Below, piece by piece: positions 26,024 through 34,753 of a stretch of DNA of 64,000 bases; the first letter of the stretch is position 1, and each line of letters opens with the position of its first letter. Origin of the DNA: Cyanobacteria bacterium CYA (lineage in GTDB: Bacteria; Planctomycetota; Phycisphaerae; Phycisphaerales; UBA1924); NCBI GenBank assembly GCA_008363215.1, contig RHKP01000011.1, positions 62,001 through 126,000 of the forward strand, in the 5' to 3' direction. The position numbers and the translations under genes were made by a program. The notes beneath the pieces were generated by a model. That model ran no database searches. It was not told the DNA's origin and was given only the letters and a program-made list of their open reading frames with translations.

Positions 26024-26331
26024 GACGCCCCTCCGGCCCGAAGGGCTCGATGCTTTCCCAGGTAGTCGTTGGCCTCCTTCAGGATCTGGCAGTCGATCGT
26101 CAGGTCGGCCACGGCCTTCTTCAGCCGCGCGTTCTCGATCTCCAGTTCCTTGAGCCGCCGGGCTGCACCCTCCTTCATCCCGACGCACTGACTGCGTCAG
26201 CGCGCGTACGTCTGCTCGCTGACGCCCAACGGCTGGATGATCTGGGCCACGCTCCGCCCCGCCGCCAGCATCGCGTTGGCCTCCCGCAGCCTGGTCACGA
26301 TCTGTTCCGCCGAATGCCTCGTCCGCTTCAT
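26020..26331 (-). pseudogene. IS3-family OrfA with an internal stop
   Basis: 103 codons from ATG 26331. Residues 1-44 (MKRTRHSAEQIVTRLREANAM...GVSEQTYAR) are an IS3 OrfA helix-turn-helix. Codon 45 is TGA (26197-26199), where the family normally has tryptophan (YARW); then the leucine-zipper part continues intact (LKELEIENARLKKAVADLT). A single TGG-to-TGA change therefore inactivated it. The element is also truncated in OrfB, so it cannot transpose. Confidence 0.8.
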
Positions 26332-26501
26332 GCCGAAAGTCTCCTCGACCCCGCCGGGGTCCGATGAGACTCTCATAGGCCCGGATCAGGATTCGAGGAG
26401 CAGGTCAGGCCCCGACCCGCACCCGAAAGCGGACCGGTTGGAGGTAGCCGCTCCGCGCGGACGCGCACGTGACATTCGACGCCGTGGATGCCCAAGCCAC
26501 G

Positions 26502-27602
26502 TCATCGCGCCGTCGGCCGGGTTGACGGCCGCGTCGCGCGATCACACGGCGTGTCGGGCGCTTCGGACTGCGGAAGTCCTGCCGAAGCCGCCTCCCGGCC
26601 CGGTGCGACCAGCGACGCGACCACGCCCAGCGCCAGCAGCCCGAGAATAACGCCCATTGACACTTCGGTGGGCACCTTCCAGTCGGTGTGCACCAGGCAC
26701 ATCTTCACACCCACGAACAGCAGCACCGCGATGACCGCGCTCTTCAGGAACCGGAAGTGCGTCATGGCCGACGCGAGGCAGAAGTACAGCGAGCGCAGCC
26801 CCAGGATGGCCATGATGTTCGACGTGAACACGAGGAAGGGATCGCCGGTCAGCGCAAAGACGGCGGGGATCGAGTCGACGGCGAACATCACGTCAGTCGC
26901 CTCGATCACCACCAGCGCCACCAGCAGCGGCGTGCCGTGCCATCGCCCGCCCTCGTGCGAGAGCAGCCGCTGCCCTTCCATGTTGGTGCTGATGGGCAGC
27001 ACCCTGCTCGCCAGTTTCACGCCCCAGTGCTGGCGAGGATCGCCCGCGCCGGGATCAGAGAAGATCATCTTGATCGCCGAGAGGATCAGCAGCCCGCCGA
27101 AGACGTACACGACCCACGCGAACGACGCGACCACGGCCGCCCCGACGCCGATCATCAGCCCCCGGGTGATCAGCGCCCCGAGAATGCCCCAGAACAGCAC
27201 GCGGTGCTGGTAGGCGGCCGGAATTCTCAATGAGGCGAAGATCATCGCGATGACAAACAAGTTGTCCATCGAGAGCGATTTTTCGAGCAGGTAGGCGGTG
27301 ATATAGAGTTTGGTCGCCTCGGCGCCGAGCACGGTTTCCGTCTGCCCCGGCCTCCCGACGATGGGCACGTTCTGCCCCAGGCCGCCCACGTGTCCCTCGT
27401 AGAGGGCGTACACGGCGCCCGCGAAGGCCAGCGCCAGCACGATCCAGAACGTCGTCCACGCCAGCGACTCGCGCATGCCGGGCGCGTGCGCCCTGCGATG
27501 GAAAACTCCCAGATCCAGCGCCAGCAGCACGATGACAATGCCGACGAAACCCGCGAACATCCAGGGCGAAATGCCCGAAGCCAGCGCCAGCGTGAGCGTC
27601 AT
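26502..27602 (-). CDS. TerC/Alx-family integral membrane protein
   Basis: 366 residues from the ATG at 27602 (MTLTLALASGISPW); the longer frame adds only a low-complexity extension. It has eight or nine hydrophobic helices. It carries the family signatures LEKSLSMDNLFVIAMIF (first half) and VVIEATDVMFAVDSIPAVFALT (second half), whose aspartates are thought to bind metal ions. Members are linked to tellurite resistance or manganese homeostasis. The tail after residue ~335 is polar and probably cytoplasmic. It marks the start of host-type genes beyond the island; its stop is 170 bases from the IS3 remnant. Confidence 0.93.
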   Translation of the reverse strand: MTLTLALASGISPWMFAGFVGIVIVLLALDLGVFHRRAHAPGMRESLAWTTFWIVLALAFAGAVYALYEGHVGGLGQNVPIVGRPGQTETVLGAEATKLYITAYLLEKSLSMDNLFVIAMIFASLRIPAAYQHRVLFWGILGALITRGLMIGVGAAVVASFAWVVYVFGGLLILSAIKMIFSDPGAGDPRQHWGVKLASRVLPISTNMEGQRLLSHEGGRWHGTPLLVALVVIEATDVMFAVDSIPAVFALTGDPFLVFTSNIMAILGLRSLYFCLASAMTHFRFLKSAVIAVLLFVGVKMCLVHTDWKVPTEVSMGVILGLLALGVVASLVAPGREAASAGLPQSEAPDTPCDRATRPSTRPTAR

Positions 27603-27850
27603 GGGTGGTCCCGCATCGGAGCGCCAACGAACAACCGCAGCCGGATGGCCGCAGTCGCGAAGGTCTTGCCAGAGGTCTTGCCCCTGCGTCACCGGGCCGA
27701 CGCCGCTTGCGACGCCGACCGTCCTGACGATGAACGCACCCGGTACGCCGGGCGGCTACTCCCCAACGCGTGAACGGCAAAGTGTATAGGCCCGCGCTGC
27801 CAATTCAACCCCGTGCGGCAAAGGCAAGGAAGCGCACCACCCTGCGTCAT

Positions 27851-28357
27851 TCAACCCTGCTCGTCACCCGAAGGCCCGTATATCGCCGGCACGGGCACGC
27901 CCGTCAGCCGGAAGTACACGCTCAGGATCGCCCGGTGGTGAATGGCGTGGCTGATCACCCAGGTACGAAACGCCGCCGCACGCGGCATCTCCAGCACCAC
28001 CGTGCCGTGATCGCGCAACTGCCACGCCTGCATGAGGGCCGCATCCTTCATCCCCGCAATGGCCTTCTTCGCTTCGCTCACGTTGGCGTCGAACATGTCA
28101 AGAATCGCGCGGCGGGAGCGCAGGTCGGGCGTCTTGTACGGCGTGCCGCCTTCGGGGTTCATGTCCCAGAATGCTTGCGTCAGGATGTTCGGCGCCCATC
28201 CCGGGATCTCCGCCAGGTGGCAGGCGTTCCACCCGATCGTGTTCGACCTGGTGTGGGCTTTCCAGTCCAGTTTGTCCTCGGGCACGCGCTCCAGCATCTT
28301 GCGCGTCGTCGCCATCTCGTGCTCAAACTCAGGCAGTGTCATTTGTGCAAAGTTCAT
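27851..28357 (-). CDS. DinB-family four-helix metalloprotein
   Basis: 168 residues from the ATG at 28357, which has AGGAG upstream. It shows the DinB/YfiT pattern: a first histidine in WNACHLAEIPGW (about residue 47) and a histidine pair in WVISHAIHHRAILSVYFRLTGVPVP near the C-terminus, a probable three-histidine metal site. Known relatives include thiol transferases that use bacillithiol or mycothiol, but most are uncharacterized. The C-terminal VPAIYGPSGDEQ ending is very typical of the family. It is in the same orientation as terC and the following fusion gene. Confidence 0.9.
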   Translation of the reverse strand: MNFAQMTLPEFEHEMATTRKMLERVPEDKLDWKAHTRSNTIGWNACHLAEIPGWAPNILTQAFWDMNPEGGTPYKTPDLRSRRAILDMFDANVSEAKKAIAGMKDAALMQAWQLRDHGTVVLEMPRAAAFRTWVISHAIHHRAILSVYFRLTGVPVPAIYGPSGDEQG

Positions 28358-28454
28358 CTCACTTCTCCTGTTGTCTGCCTCGGCTCCCACGCTCTGCCGG
28401 TGCGTGCCGGACACTCTCGTGCTCATCACTCCCGGTCGATATTGCCTCTCCCTC

Positions 28455-30665
28455 TCACGGGCTCGGTACGATCACGTCGATCTGTGCCGTCGACGCCGCT
28501 CGCGGATCACGCCGGTCGGCCAGCGAACGTTCGATCGCCTCGCGTGTGCGGCGCACCGTTCCCTCGAAGACCAACTGCCCGTTGATCTCCACCCGCACCG
28601 GCTCGTCCAGGTCGAGCAGTTCATCGTGCAGATGAACACGCAACGCGTCCACGTCGGCGCTCTCGATGTGAATGTTCTGCCCATCAACCGCCGCCACTAC
28701 CTGCCGACCCGCGGCCGCCTGCTCCGGCGACACCTCCAGCCAGTAAAACCGCGTGTGTGTCACGTCATCCTGCCGCCACACCACGCGCTTCGGCCACGGC
28801 GTCCGCGTGTGCCCGGCCATCCACGGAATCGCCTCGCGGTCCTCCCCCTGCATCCAGTGAGCATAGTCGGGATAGATCGTCAGACGATGCGGATACCCTT
28901 CCGGATCCGCCTGCTGCAACTCATCAAGCCGCGCGCCCCACTCGCCGGCGACCTTGTTGCGGTTGTACGCCTCGTCTTTCCCCCCCATGAAAATCGCAAA
29001 CGGGAGATTGCGCAGTCCGAGCGGCTGCGACTCGTTGGGATGCCCCGCCATCATCGCCGCGGCCGCAAACCGGTCTGCCATGCGCGGCGCCACCTGATAT
29101 ACCCCGTCGCCTCCGGCCGAGTATCCCATCAGGTACACCTTGTCGGGGTTGACGCCGCGCGTCGCGATATATGTGCTGATCAACTGATCGAACAGCGGGT
29201 CGATGTGATCCTGGTGCCACAGATTCCACGTATCCGTCGGCGCGCGCGGCGCGACGTAGATGCCCTCTTCGAGTTCGTACAGCCGGATCTGGTTGCGCCA
29301 CTGCTGGTCATTGACCTCCGGCGGGGCGCCGCCGCCCCCGTGCATCGAGATCCACAGACTTCGTTCGCCCTCCGGTGCTTGCCCGAAGGTCTTCTCGAGC
29401 ACCTTCATCGTGTGCCCGTTCCACGAGAAGGTGTCGGCCTCGCGGCCGGCCTTCTCCGCCGCGATCGCCTCGCCCGTCTGCTTCCACGCCGCCTGCACCG
29501 CCGCGACGGCTTCCTCTTCGCTCAGCACGCGCCAACGCTCGTCCAGCCGCAGGTCAACGGTTTCCTCGCCGGCAGCCGCAGTTGGCAGCGCTGTCGCGTA
29601 CACCCGCCCGTCATGTTCAATCTCGATGGCGTATCGCGAATCCGGGGTCAGGGCGACAGCCGGCATGTCGTTCAGGTCGGCCGTGCCCGCTCGGGTCTGC
29701 ACCTGACCCACCAGCGCGCCGTGCGTGTCCAATACGCGCACCTGCGCCGACACGCGCTGCTCGCCGTCCCATGCCCGCAGGTGGCGCACCGCCTTGCCTG
29801 CTCCGTCCTTGACGTCCTGGCCGAGATAGCGCGCCGTCACGTCGACCCCATGCACCACGCGTGAAGACTCGTCCCACACCAGCGGAAAGTGCCGCCCTGT
29901 TTCCTTCCACGACGACGCCCACACCGCGAACATCGGGTCGCCCGGCACCGCTCTGCCCGCGTCGCCCGCAAACCACGCCCGGTTCAACCCGTTTGCGTCG
30001 TATTCGTCGGCCCCGGTGAAGTGCCACGCGCCGTCCCACACCTCGACCCACGTGTGATTCCCGCGCTTGTCGTGCCACGACGCCACTCCGGCCGCCCTGG
30101 CCGGAATCCCCACCGACCGGCACGCGTACACAAGGATGATGCTCAGCCCCGTGCACGTCGCCCGCCCTTGCGCGATCGACTCTGAAGGACTCTGATTGGG
30201 GCTCTTGCGCCCAGTGTTGTAGTGCACCTTGATGAGTTTGAAGTATTCACGGTTGAGCGCCTGGGCCGCCTCCGTCGCCGTGGCGCACCGGCCCACGATG
30301 GCTCGGCACTCCTCGTAGAACTTCGGCCTCCAGTTCTCGCGCGTCTCGTCCAGCACCGCGTAGGGGAGCACGTCGTTGAGGAACAACTCTTCGGGCACCC
30401 CCCGCGCCCACGCAAACTCGGCCCGCGCCTTCAGCGCCAGATCGAGGTTGCTCCACAACATCTCTGCGTCGAGTCCCGCGTCCCGCTCGGGGCGATGCGC
30501 CAACAGAAACTCGGCCGCCCGCTTGCCGGCTTCCCCGTGCTCGGCCTCGGCCCGCTCTACAAGCCCCGCCCAGCCCGACTCGGGCGGATCAACTCCGGCC
30601 CCGGATGGAGCACCGATGAGCCACCAGACACAGACGAACACGACGAAAGGGAGAAGTGGACGCAT
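28455..30665 (-). CDS. Secreted transglutaminase-like plus alpha/beta-hydrolase fusion
   Basis: 736 residues from the ATG at 30665, beginning with a signal peptide (MRPLLPFVVFVCVWWLIG). The first domain is a transglutaminase-like cysteine protease fold with C171 (GRATCTGLS), H204 (NHTWVEVW) and D220 (GADEYD) as the expected triad. The second domain (about 430-640) is an alpha/beta hydrolase with MHGGGG as oxyanion loop, nucleophile elbow GYSAGGDG and late histidine in DYAHWM. A C-terminal beta-rich tail follows. It is probably an extracytoplasmic peptidase/esterase; the substrate is unknown. The fusion is the notable point. Confidence 0.85.
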   Translation of the reverse strand: MRPLLPFVVFVCVWWLIGAPSGAGVDPPESGWAGLVERAEAEHGEAGKRAAEFLLAHRPERDAGLDAEMLWSNLDLALKARAEFAWARGVPEELFLNDVLPYAVLDETRENWRPKFYEECRAIVGRCATATEAAQALNREYFKLIKVHYNTGRKSPNQSPSESIAQGRATCTGLSIILVYACRSVGIPARAAGVASWHDKRGNHTWVEVWDGAWHFTGADEYDANGLNRAWFAGDAGRAVPGDPMFAVWASSWKETGRHFPLVWDESSRVVHGVDVTARYLGQDVKDGAGKAVRHLRAWDGEQRVSAQVRVLDTHGALVGQVQTRAGTADLNDMPAVALTPDSRYAIEIEHDGRVYATALPTAAAGEETVDLRLDERWRVLSEEEAVAAVQAAWKQTGEAIAAEKAGREADTFSWNGHTMKVLEKTFGQAPEGERSLWISMHGGGGAPPEVNDQQWRNQIRLYELEEGIYVAPRAPTDTWNLWHQDHIDPLFDQLISTYIATRGVNPDKVYLMGYSAGGDGVYQVAPRMADRFAAAAMMAGHPNESQPLGLRNLPFAIFMGGKDEAYNRNKVAGEWGARLDELQQADPEGYPHRLTIYPDYAHWMQGEDREAIPWMAGHTRTPWPKRVVWRQDDVTHTRFYWLEVSPEQAAAGRQVVAAVDGQNIHIESADVDALRVHLHDELLDLDEPVRVEINGQLVFEGTVRRTREAIERSLADRRDPRAASTAQIDVIVPSP

Positions 30666-31025
30666 AAACGCACTGTACCCATTCAGCAACGACCCGCGAG
30701 CCGATCGATGGAGCGTCCGGCCGGCAAGATCACGCCTCGCCCCTTCGCGCCGGCCCACTGCCGGACTCGAACTTCAGCCGGGTCCGTCCTTCGCCGATGA
30801 GAATCCGGGTCGGCAAGTTTGATTCCCCCCCCCCGCCAGGGGTGGGTCGGCTTGCCTATACTCTGGCTTGGCCGGTGGCCTCAGCCGCCCGAGACGGCTT
30901 CGTGTGAAGCCCGGGGTCGAGATTGAGATTCTGCTGGCGGCGCTTGCGGCGTACTCCGCGATGGCGCTTCAGCGACCCCGGCCGCACTTGTTCCAAACTC
31001 AATTGGCGCAGGGAAGCCCTTACCC
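30666..31025. other. Divergent intergenic region
   Basis: 360 bases between the secreted fusion gene and the DEAD-box helicase. A ten-base C run lies near 30826-30835, and a TATACT hexamer at 30857-30862 could be a -10 for the helicase, leaving a leader of about 160-200 bases. No convincing -35, small gene or RNA structure is recognized. Confidence 0.3.
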
Positions 31026-31061
31026 GTGCCGCGACTGATCGCGGACAGGAGATCGTCCGTC

Positions 31062-32480
31062 TTGCAGCATTTCAACTCTCTCAACCTCTCCAAGCCCCTC
31101 CTCCATGCCATTGCTGAGGAAGGCTACACCACCCCCACGCCGATCCAGGCCAAGGCCATCCCGCCGGCACTCGAGGGTCGCGACCTCCTCGGCTGCGCCC
31201 AGACCGGCACCGGCAAAACCGCCGCCTTTGCGCTTCCCATCCTGCATCACCTGCATTCCCAACCCGTCGACAAGTCCCGCCGCGGGCCCGTCAAGCCGCG
31301 CGCCCTCATCCTCTCGCCCACGCGTGAACTGACCGTCCAGATCGCCGACTCTTTCGCCGCCTACGGGAGACACACTTCGCTCTCCGTGGTCACTATCTAC
31401 GGAGGCGTGAGCCAGAACAATCAGGTCCGCATGCTCCGCGGCGGCGTCGACATCATCGTCGCCACCCCAGGACGGCTCATGGACCTGATGCAGCAGGGAT
31501 ACGTCGACCTCTCGAGCATCCGTATCTTCGTTCTCGATGAGGCCGACCGCATGCTCGACATGGGCTTCATCGACCCCATCCGCCGCATATCGAGCGCCCT
31601 GCCCGCCGAGCGTCAGACGCTGTTCTTCTCGGCCACCATGCCGACCAACATCGCCCGCCTCGCCGATTCACTTCTCAAGAGCCCAGTCAAGGTGGCCGTC
31701 ACGCCCGTGGCTTCCACGGCCGAACGCATCACCCAGTCGCTCTACATGGTCGATCACGCCGACAAGCCGGCGCTGCTCGAACAGTTGCTCGGCGACCTGG
31801 AGGTCGAGCGTGCCCTGGTCTTCACCCGCACCAAGCACGGTGCCGACAAGTTGACCAAGGTGCTCACCCGCGCCGGTGTCCGCGCCGAAGCGATCCACGG
31901 CAACAAGTCGCAGAACCAGCGCCAGCGGGCCCTGGACGCCTTTCGCTCCGGGCGCACCCGCGTCCTTGTCGCCACCGACGTAGCCGCCCGCGGCATCGAT
32001 GTCGACGGCGTCTCCCATGTCTTCAACTTCAACCTGCCCAGTGAGCCCGAGGCCTACGTCCACCGCATCGGCCGCACCGGGCGCGCCGGCGCCGCCGGCG
32101 TCGCCATCTCCTTCTGCGACCGCGAGGAGCGCGGACACCTCAAGGCCATCGAGCGCCTCACGGGACTCCGCCTGCCCGTGCAGCCGACCCGCATCGAGCC
32201 GCGCGCCGAACGCCCGACCGTCGCGCCGCCCGCTGACTGTGCGCCGCAGGAGCACCTGCACGCCGGGTCGCCCCAGCCGCATGCCCGCGCCGAGCACACC
32301 AATGCGCTGACCCGTCGCCGCCGTCCGCGCAATAACCGAAAAGCGCACGCTACCCCGTCGTCGTCGCCCGCGAATCGCTCCGGCGCCTCCGGACGCAGCG
32401 GGCGTCGCAAGGACCGCTCCAACGCCGAAGGTGCGGCCGCCACGCCCAGGCGCCGTCCACACCGCTACCGCGCCGACTGA
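31062..32480 (+). CDS. DEAD-box ATP-dependent RNA helicase, RhlE type
   Basis: 472 residues from the TTG at 31062, chosen because the family starts with [14 protein letters not shown] and AGGAG lies ten bases upstream; a GTG at 31026 would add 12 residues. Motifs in order: GYTTPTPIQ (Q motif), AQTGTGKT (46-53), [22 protein letters not shown] (159-162), SAT, then ARGIDVDGV and [10 protein letters not shown]. The C-terminal ~90 residues are basic and low-complexity, probably an RNA-binding tail. Likely roles are ribosome assembly or mRNA turnover. Confidence 0.93.
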   Translation: MQHFNSLNLSKPLLHAIAEEGYTTPTPIQAKAIPPALEGRDLLGCAQTGTGKTAAFALPILHHLHSQPVDKSRRGPVKPRALILSPTRELTVQIADSFAAYGRHTSLSVVTIYGGVSQNNQVRMLRGGVDIIVATPGRLMDLMQQGYVDLSSIRIFVLDEADRMLDMGFIDPIRRISSALPAERQTLFFSATMPTNIARLADSLLKSPVKVAVTPVASTAERITQSLYMVDHADKPALLEQLLGDLEVERALVFTRTKHGADKLTKVLTRAGVRAEAIHGNKSQNQRQRALDAFRSGRTRVLVATDVAARGIDVDGVSHVFNFNLPSEPEAYVHRIGRTGRAGAAGVAISFCDREERGHLKAIERLTGLRLPVQPTRIEPRAERPTVAPPADCAPQEHLHAGSPQPHARAEHTNALTRRRRPRNNRKAHATPSSSPANRSGASGRSGRRKDRSNAEGAAATPRRRPHRYRAD

Positions 32481-32719
32481 TACGGGCTTGCATGGGTGCG
32501 TGCGTCCCCGCCTGGCGATGATCGCGGCCCGGATGCGGCCGCGCACGTGGGTGTGGCTCTCGCCCCCGGCCGCCTGTTCCAACTCAGTCCGTGTGTGGCG
32601 CCCTGCCACATGCGAGCAAGACTGCTTGCTTTGGAAGCGCACCGCGTTGCAGATCACGCCGCCCCACGCCGCGCCGAACAGAAGTGCAGCAGGCGCGTAG
32701 AAACTTGCGCAAAGGCGCA

Positions 32720-33202
32720 TCAGAACTCGATCGGGTCTTCCCGCGGGCCGTCGCCGGTCAACTTTGCGATGACCATGAGCCGGTCGAGTTGCTCAGCGTC
32801 GCGGGCGCTGAACGCGCCGACCCGGTGACTGTCCACGTCGAGCACTCCCCAGCATTGGGCGTCGTCAAAGAGCGGGACAACAACTTCGGATCTGTCACGC
32901 GGATCGCAGGCGATGTACCCGTCACCCATCACCGCCACGTCGGCGATCACCAGCGCCCGCCGATTGGTCCAGCACTGCCCGCACGCCCCGTGCAGCCCGA
33001 TCGGACTGCACGCCGGCTTGTTGCGGCATGGGCCCAGCACCATCTCCACGTCGCCCGGCTCGGCGGTGTAGAAACCCACCCACGATACGCCGGCGCAGGA
33101 CAAGTGCTCCCACAGAACGTCGGCCGCTGCGCGCATGCGGTCAACCCGCGAGCCGCGCAGCGCATGCAACAACTCTCCCATCCGGTCGTAATCACGGTGC
33201 AT
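32720..33202 (-). CDS. GAF-domain protein, free methionine-(R)-sulfoxide reductase-like
   Basis: 160 residues forming one GAF domain. It carries the fRMsr-type block VSWVGFYTAE...CG.C...DGYIACDPRDRSEVVVPLFD...WGVLDVDS. Cysteines C74, C77 and C99 lie where fRMsr enzymes (YebR-like) keep their redox cysteines, and the IACD motif is characteristic. The enzyme would reduce free methionine sulfoxide using thioredoxin. Variation in the first cysteine pair (ACGQC) leaves some doubt about activity. It lies nine bases from the bS18 gene on the same strand. Confidence 0.75.
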   Translation of the reverse strand: MHRDYDRMGELLHALRGSRVDRMRAAADVLWEHLSCAGVSWVGFYTAEPGDVEMVLGPCRNKPACSPIGLHGACGQCWTNRRALVIADVAVMGDGYIACDPRDRSEVVVPLFDDAQCWGVLDVDSHRVGAFSARDAEQLDRLMVIAKLTGDGPREDPIEF

Positions 33203-33211
33203 CCGACGAGT

Positions 33212-33457
33212 TTAGAGCGTCGCTGAAGTGAACGGCAGCAGCCCCATGAAGCGGGCCCGCTTCACGGCCGCAGCCACCATCTTCTGCTCGCGGGCGGTCG
33301 TGCCCAGGCGCTTGCGCCCGTAGATTTTCCCATTGGGGCTCATGGCGCGGCGGAGAGACTCGATGTCTTTCCAATCGACGTAGACCGTGCCGTTGGCGCC
33401 GGTCTTGGTCAGTTTGCCTTGCGGGGTGGGGGGCCCGAAACGGTTGAAGCGACTCAT
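33212..33457 (-). CDS. rpsR: Small ribosomal subunit protein bS18
   Basis: 81 residues from the ATG at 33457 with GGAG upstream. The core DWKDIESLRRAMSPNGKIYGRKRLGTTAREQKMVAAAVKRARFMGLLPFT is the complete conserved region of bS18. The N-terminal ~25 residues are a lineage-specific basic extension. The usual partners rpsF, ssb and rplI are not adjacent; instead it is followed by the GAF/fRMsr gene. Confidence 0.96.
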   Translation of the reverse strand: MSRFNRFGPPTPQGKLTKTGANGTVYVDWKDIESLRRAMSPNGKIYGRKRLGTTAREQKMVAAAVKRARFMGLLPFTSATL

Positions 33458-33650
33458 CAGGGATGCTCCGTCCTGGTCTGTTCGGCCCGGGTACGGCCCG
33501 GGCGACGGGTCAGAGGTGCCGGCAACAGTACGCCGGGAGGTGGGCAGTGTCGAGTCCGAGGCACACGCACGCACAAGGGGGGAGGATTGCAGGTCGCCCC
33601 GTCAAACATGTTTCGTCGACGCGAGGGTGTCGGGAGGCCGTTCCTCATCA

Positions 33651-34154
33651 CTATCGCGGAGATTCAGATTCGCTGGCTCGTTGTATCGCACGCCGCCAGC
33701 GCAGCCCGTCCAGCCCGAGCACGCCCCCGCCGCGCCAGGCCAGCAGACCCATCCCGACCAGCAGGACCGTGTTCCGCCCGACGTGGCACATGGAAACCGC
33801 GCCGGAGCAAGGCCACTCGTACTCCCCGAAGCACCCACACGTCACGTCCAGGTGGCGCACCAGCACCGACACGATTCCGCCCGTGAAGATGAGCAACTGT
33901 GCGCACAAGGCCATCGCCCCCGCCCGCGACCACAGCCCCAGCACCAGCAGCACCCCGCAGATCATCTCCAGCCAGGGCACCACGAACGTGGTCAGCACCA
34001 CGAGATGGTCGGCCTGCCCGAAGATCTTGAACGCCAGCACCGAGTCGGCAAACGCCTGCGGGTTCTTCAGTTTCATCCAGGCCGCGAACACAAACATCGC
34101 GCCCAGCGCCGCACGCACGATCAGCAGAACGCCGGCCTCGATCGCTCGCATCAC
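33651..34154 (-). CDS. MauE/DoxX-family membrane protein
   Basis: 167 residues with four hydrophobic segments. It contains the MauE-like signatures FVFAAWMKLKNP in helix 1, VVPWLEMICGVLLVLGLWSR in the middle and a CGCFGE motif (about residue 105) after helix 3. MauE/DoxX proteins are implicated in thiol-disulfide chemistry, MauE in maturing methylamine dehydrogenase. Its ATG overlaps the rhodanese gene stop (33651-34154 against 34151), so it is the third gene of a DUF1573-rhodanese-MauE operon. A role in periplasmic sulfur redox is inferred. Confidence 0.82.
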   Translation of the reverse strand: MMRAIEAGVLLIVRAALGAMFVFAAWMKLKNPQAFADSVLAFKIFGQADHLVVLTTFVVPWLEMICGVLLVLGLWSRAGAMALCAQLLIFTGGIVSVLVRHLDVTCGCFGEYEWPCSGAVSMCHVGRNTVLLVGMGLLAWRGGGVLGLDGLRWRRAIQRASESESPR

Positions 34155-34753
34155 TCGACCTCGTACCCGGCGCTCTGCCAGTCTTCAAAGCCGGCCTTCA
34201 TCACGCGCAGGTTGGCAAAGCCCATCGGCAGGAGCAACTTGGCCACGTTGTCCGAGGCATCACAGTCGCCCCCGTGGCAGTAGATCACGATCGGGTGCTC
34301 ATACCCGTAGTTCTCGACCAGTTCGGTCACCAGCGACAGGGCGCGCCCGGAACTGATCGCCTCGGCCGTCAGGTGTACCGCCCCGGCGATGTGGGACTTC
34401 TCGTACTCTTCCCGAGGCCTGGCGTCGATGAACAGCGCGCCTTGCTCATCGAACATCTGCCGGGCAGTTGTCAGGTCGATGTAGTGAGCGTCGTCGGGCT
34501 CGGCAGCAGCCTGGGTTGCCGAATCGCCGGTTTGGACGCCCTGCGGCCGCGCTGCGACAGACCCGGTGTGGGCGCCCGCGTCGGGCGATGGATTCCCCGG
34601 CGCACGTGCCGTCGTGTTCTTCGACCAGTCCGGGCGCAGCGTCACCGGCACGATCCACGAGTGGGCCGCCCCGGCGATCACCGCAACTCCCAGCAGCGCC
34701 AGGGCCCCCGCCAGCGCCGGGCCGCACTTAGTTGCCCGGTTCGGTGCCGACAT
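34151..34753 (-). CDS. Membrane-anchored rhodanese-like protein
   Basis: 200 residues from the ATG at 34753. An N-terminal hydrophobic helix (LAGALALLGVAVIAGAA) anchors it, then a proline/alanine-rich linker leads to a rhodanese domain: LFIDARPREEYEKSHIAGAVHL and the catalytic-loop region VIYCHGGDCDASDN, with the active cysteine in YCHGG. It would move sulfur or act as a periplasmic thiol enzyme. Its start lies inside the end of the DUF1573 gene and its end overlaps the MauE gene, indicating one operon. Confidence 0.87.
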   Translation of the reverse strand: MSAPNRATKCGPALAGALALLGVAVIAGAAHSWIVPVTLRPDWSKNTTARAPGNPSPDAGAHTGSVAARPQGVQTGDSATQAAAEPDDAHYIDLTTARQMFDEQGALFIDARPREEYEKSHIAGAVHLTAEAISSGRALSLVTELVENYGYEHPIVIYCHGGDCDASDNVAKLLLPMGFANLRVMKAGFEDWQSAGYEVE

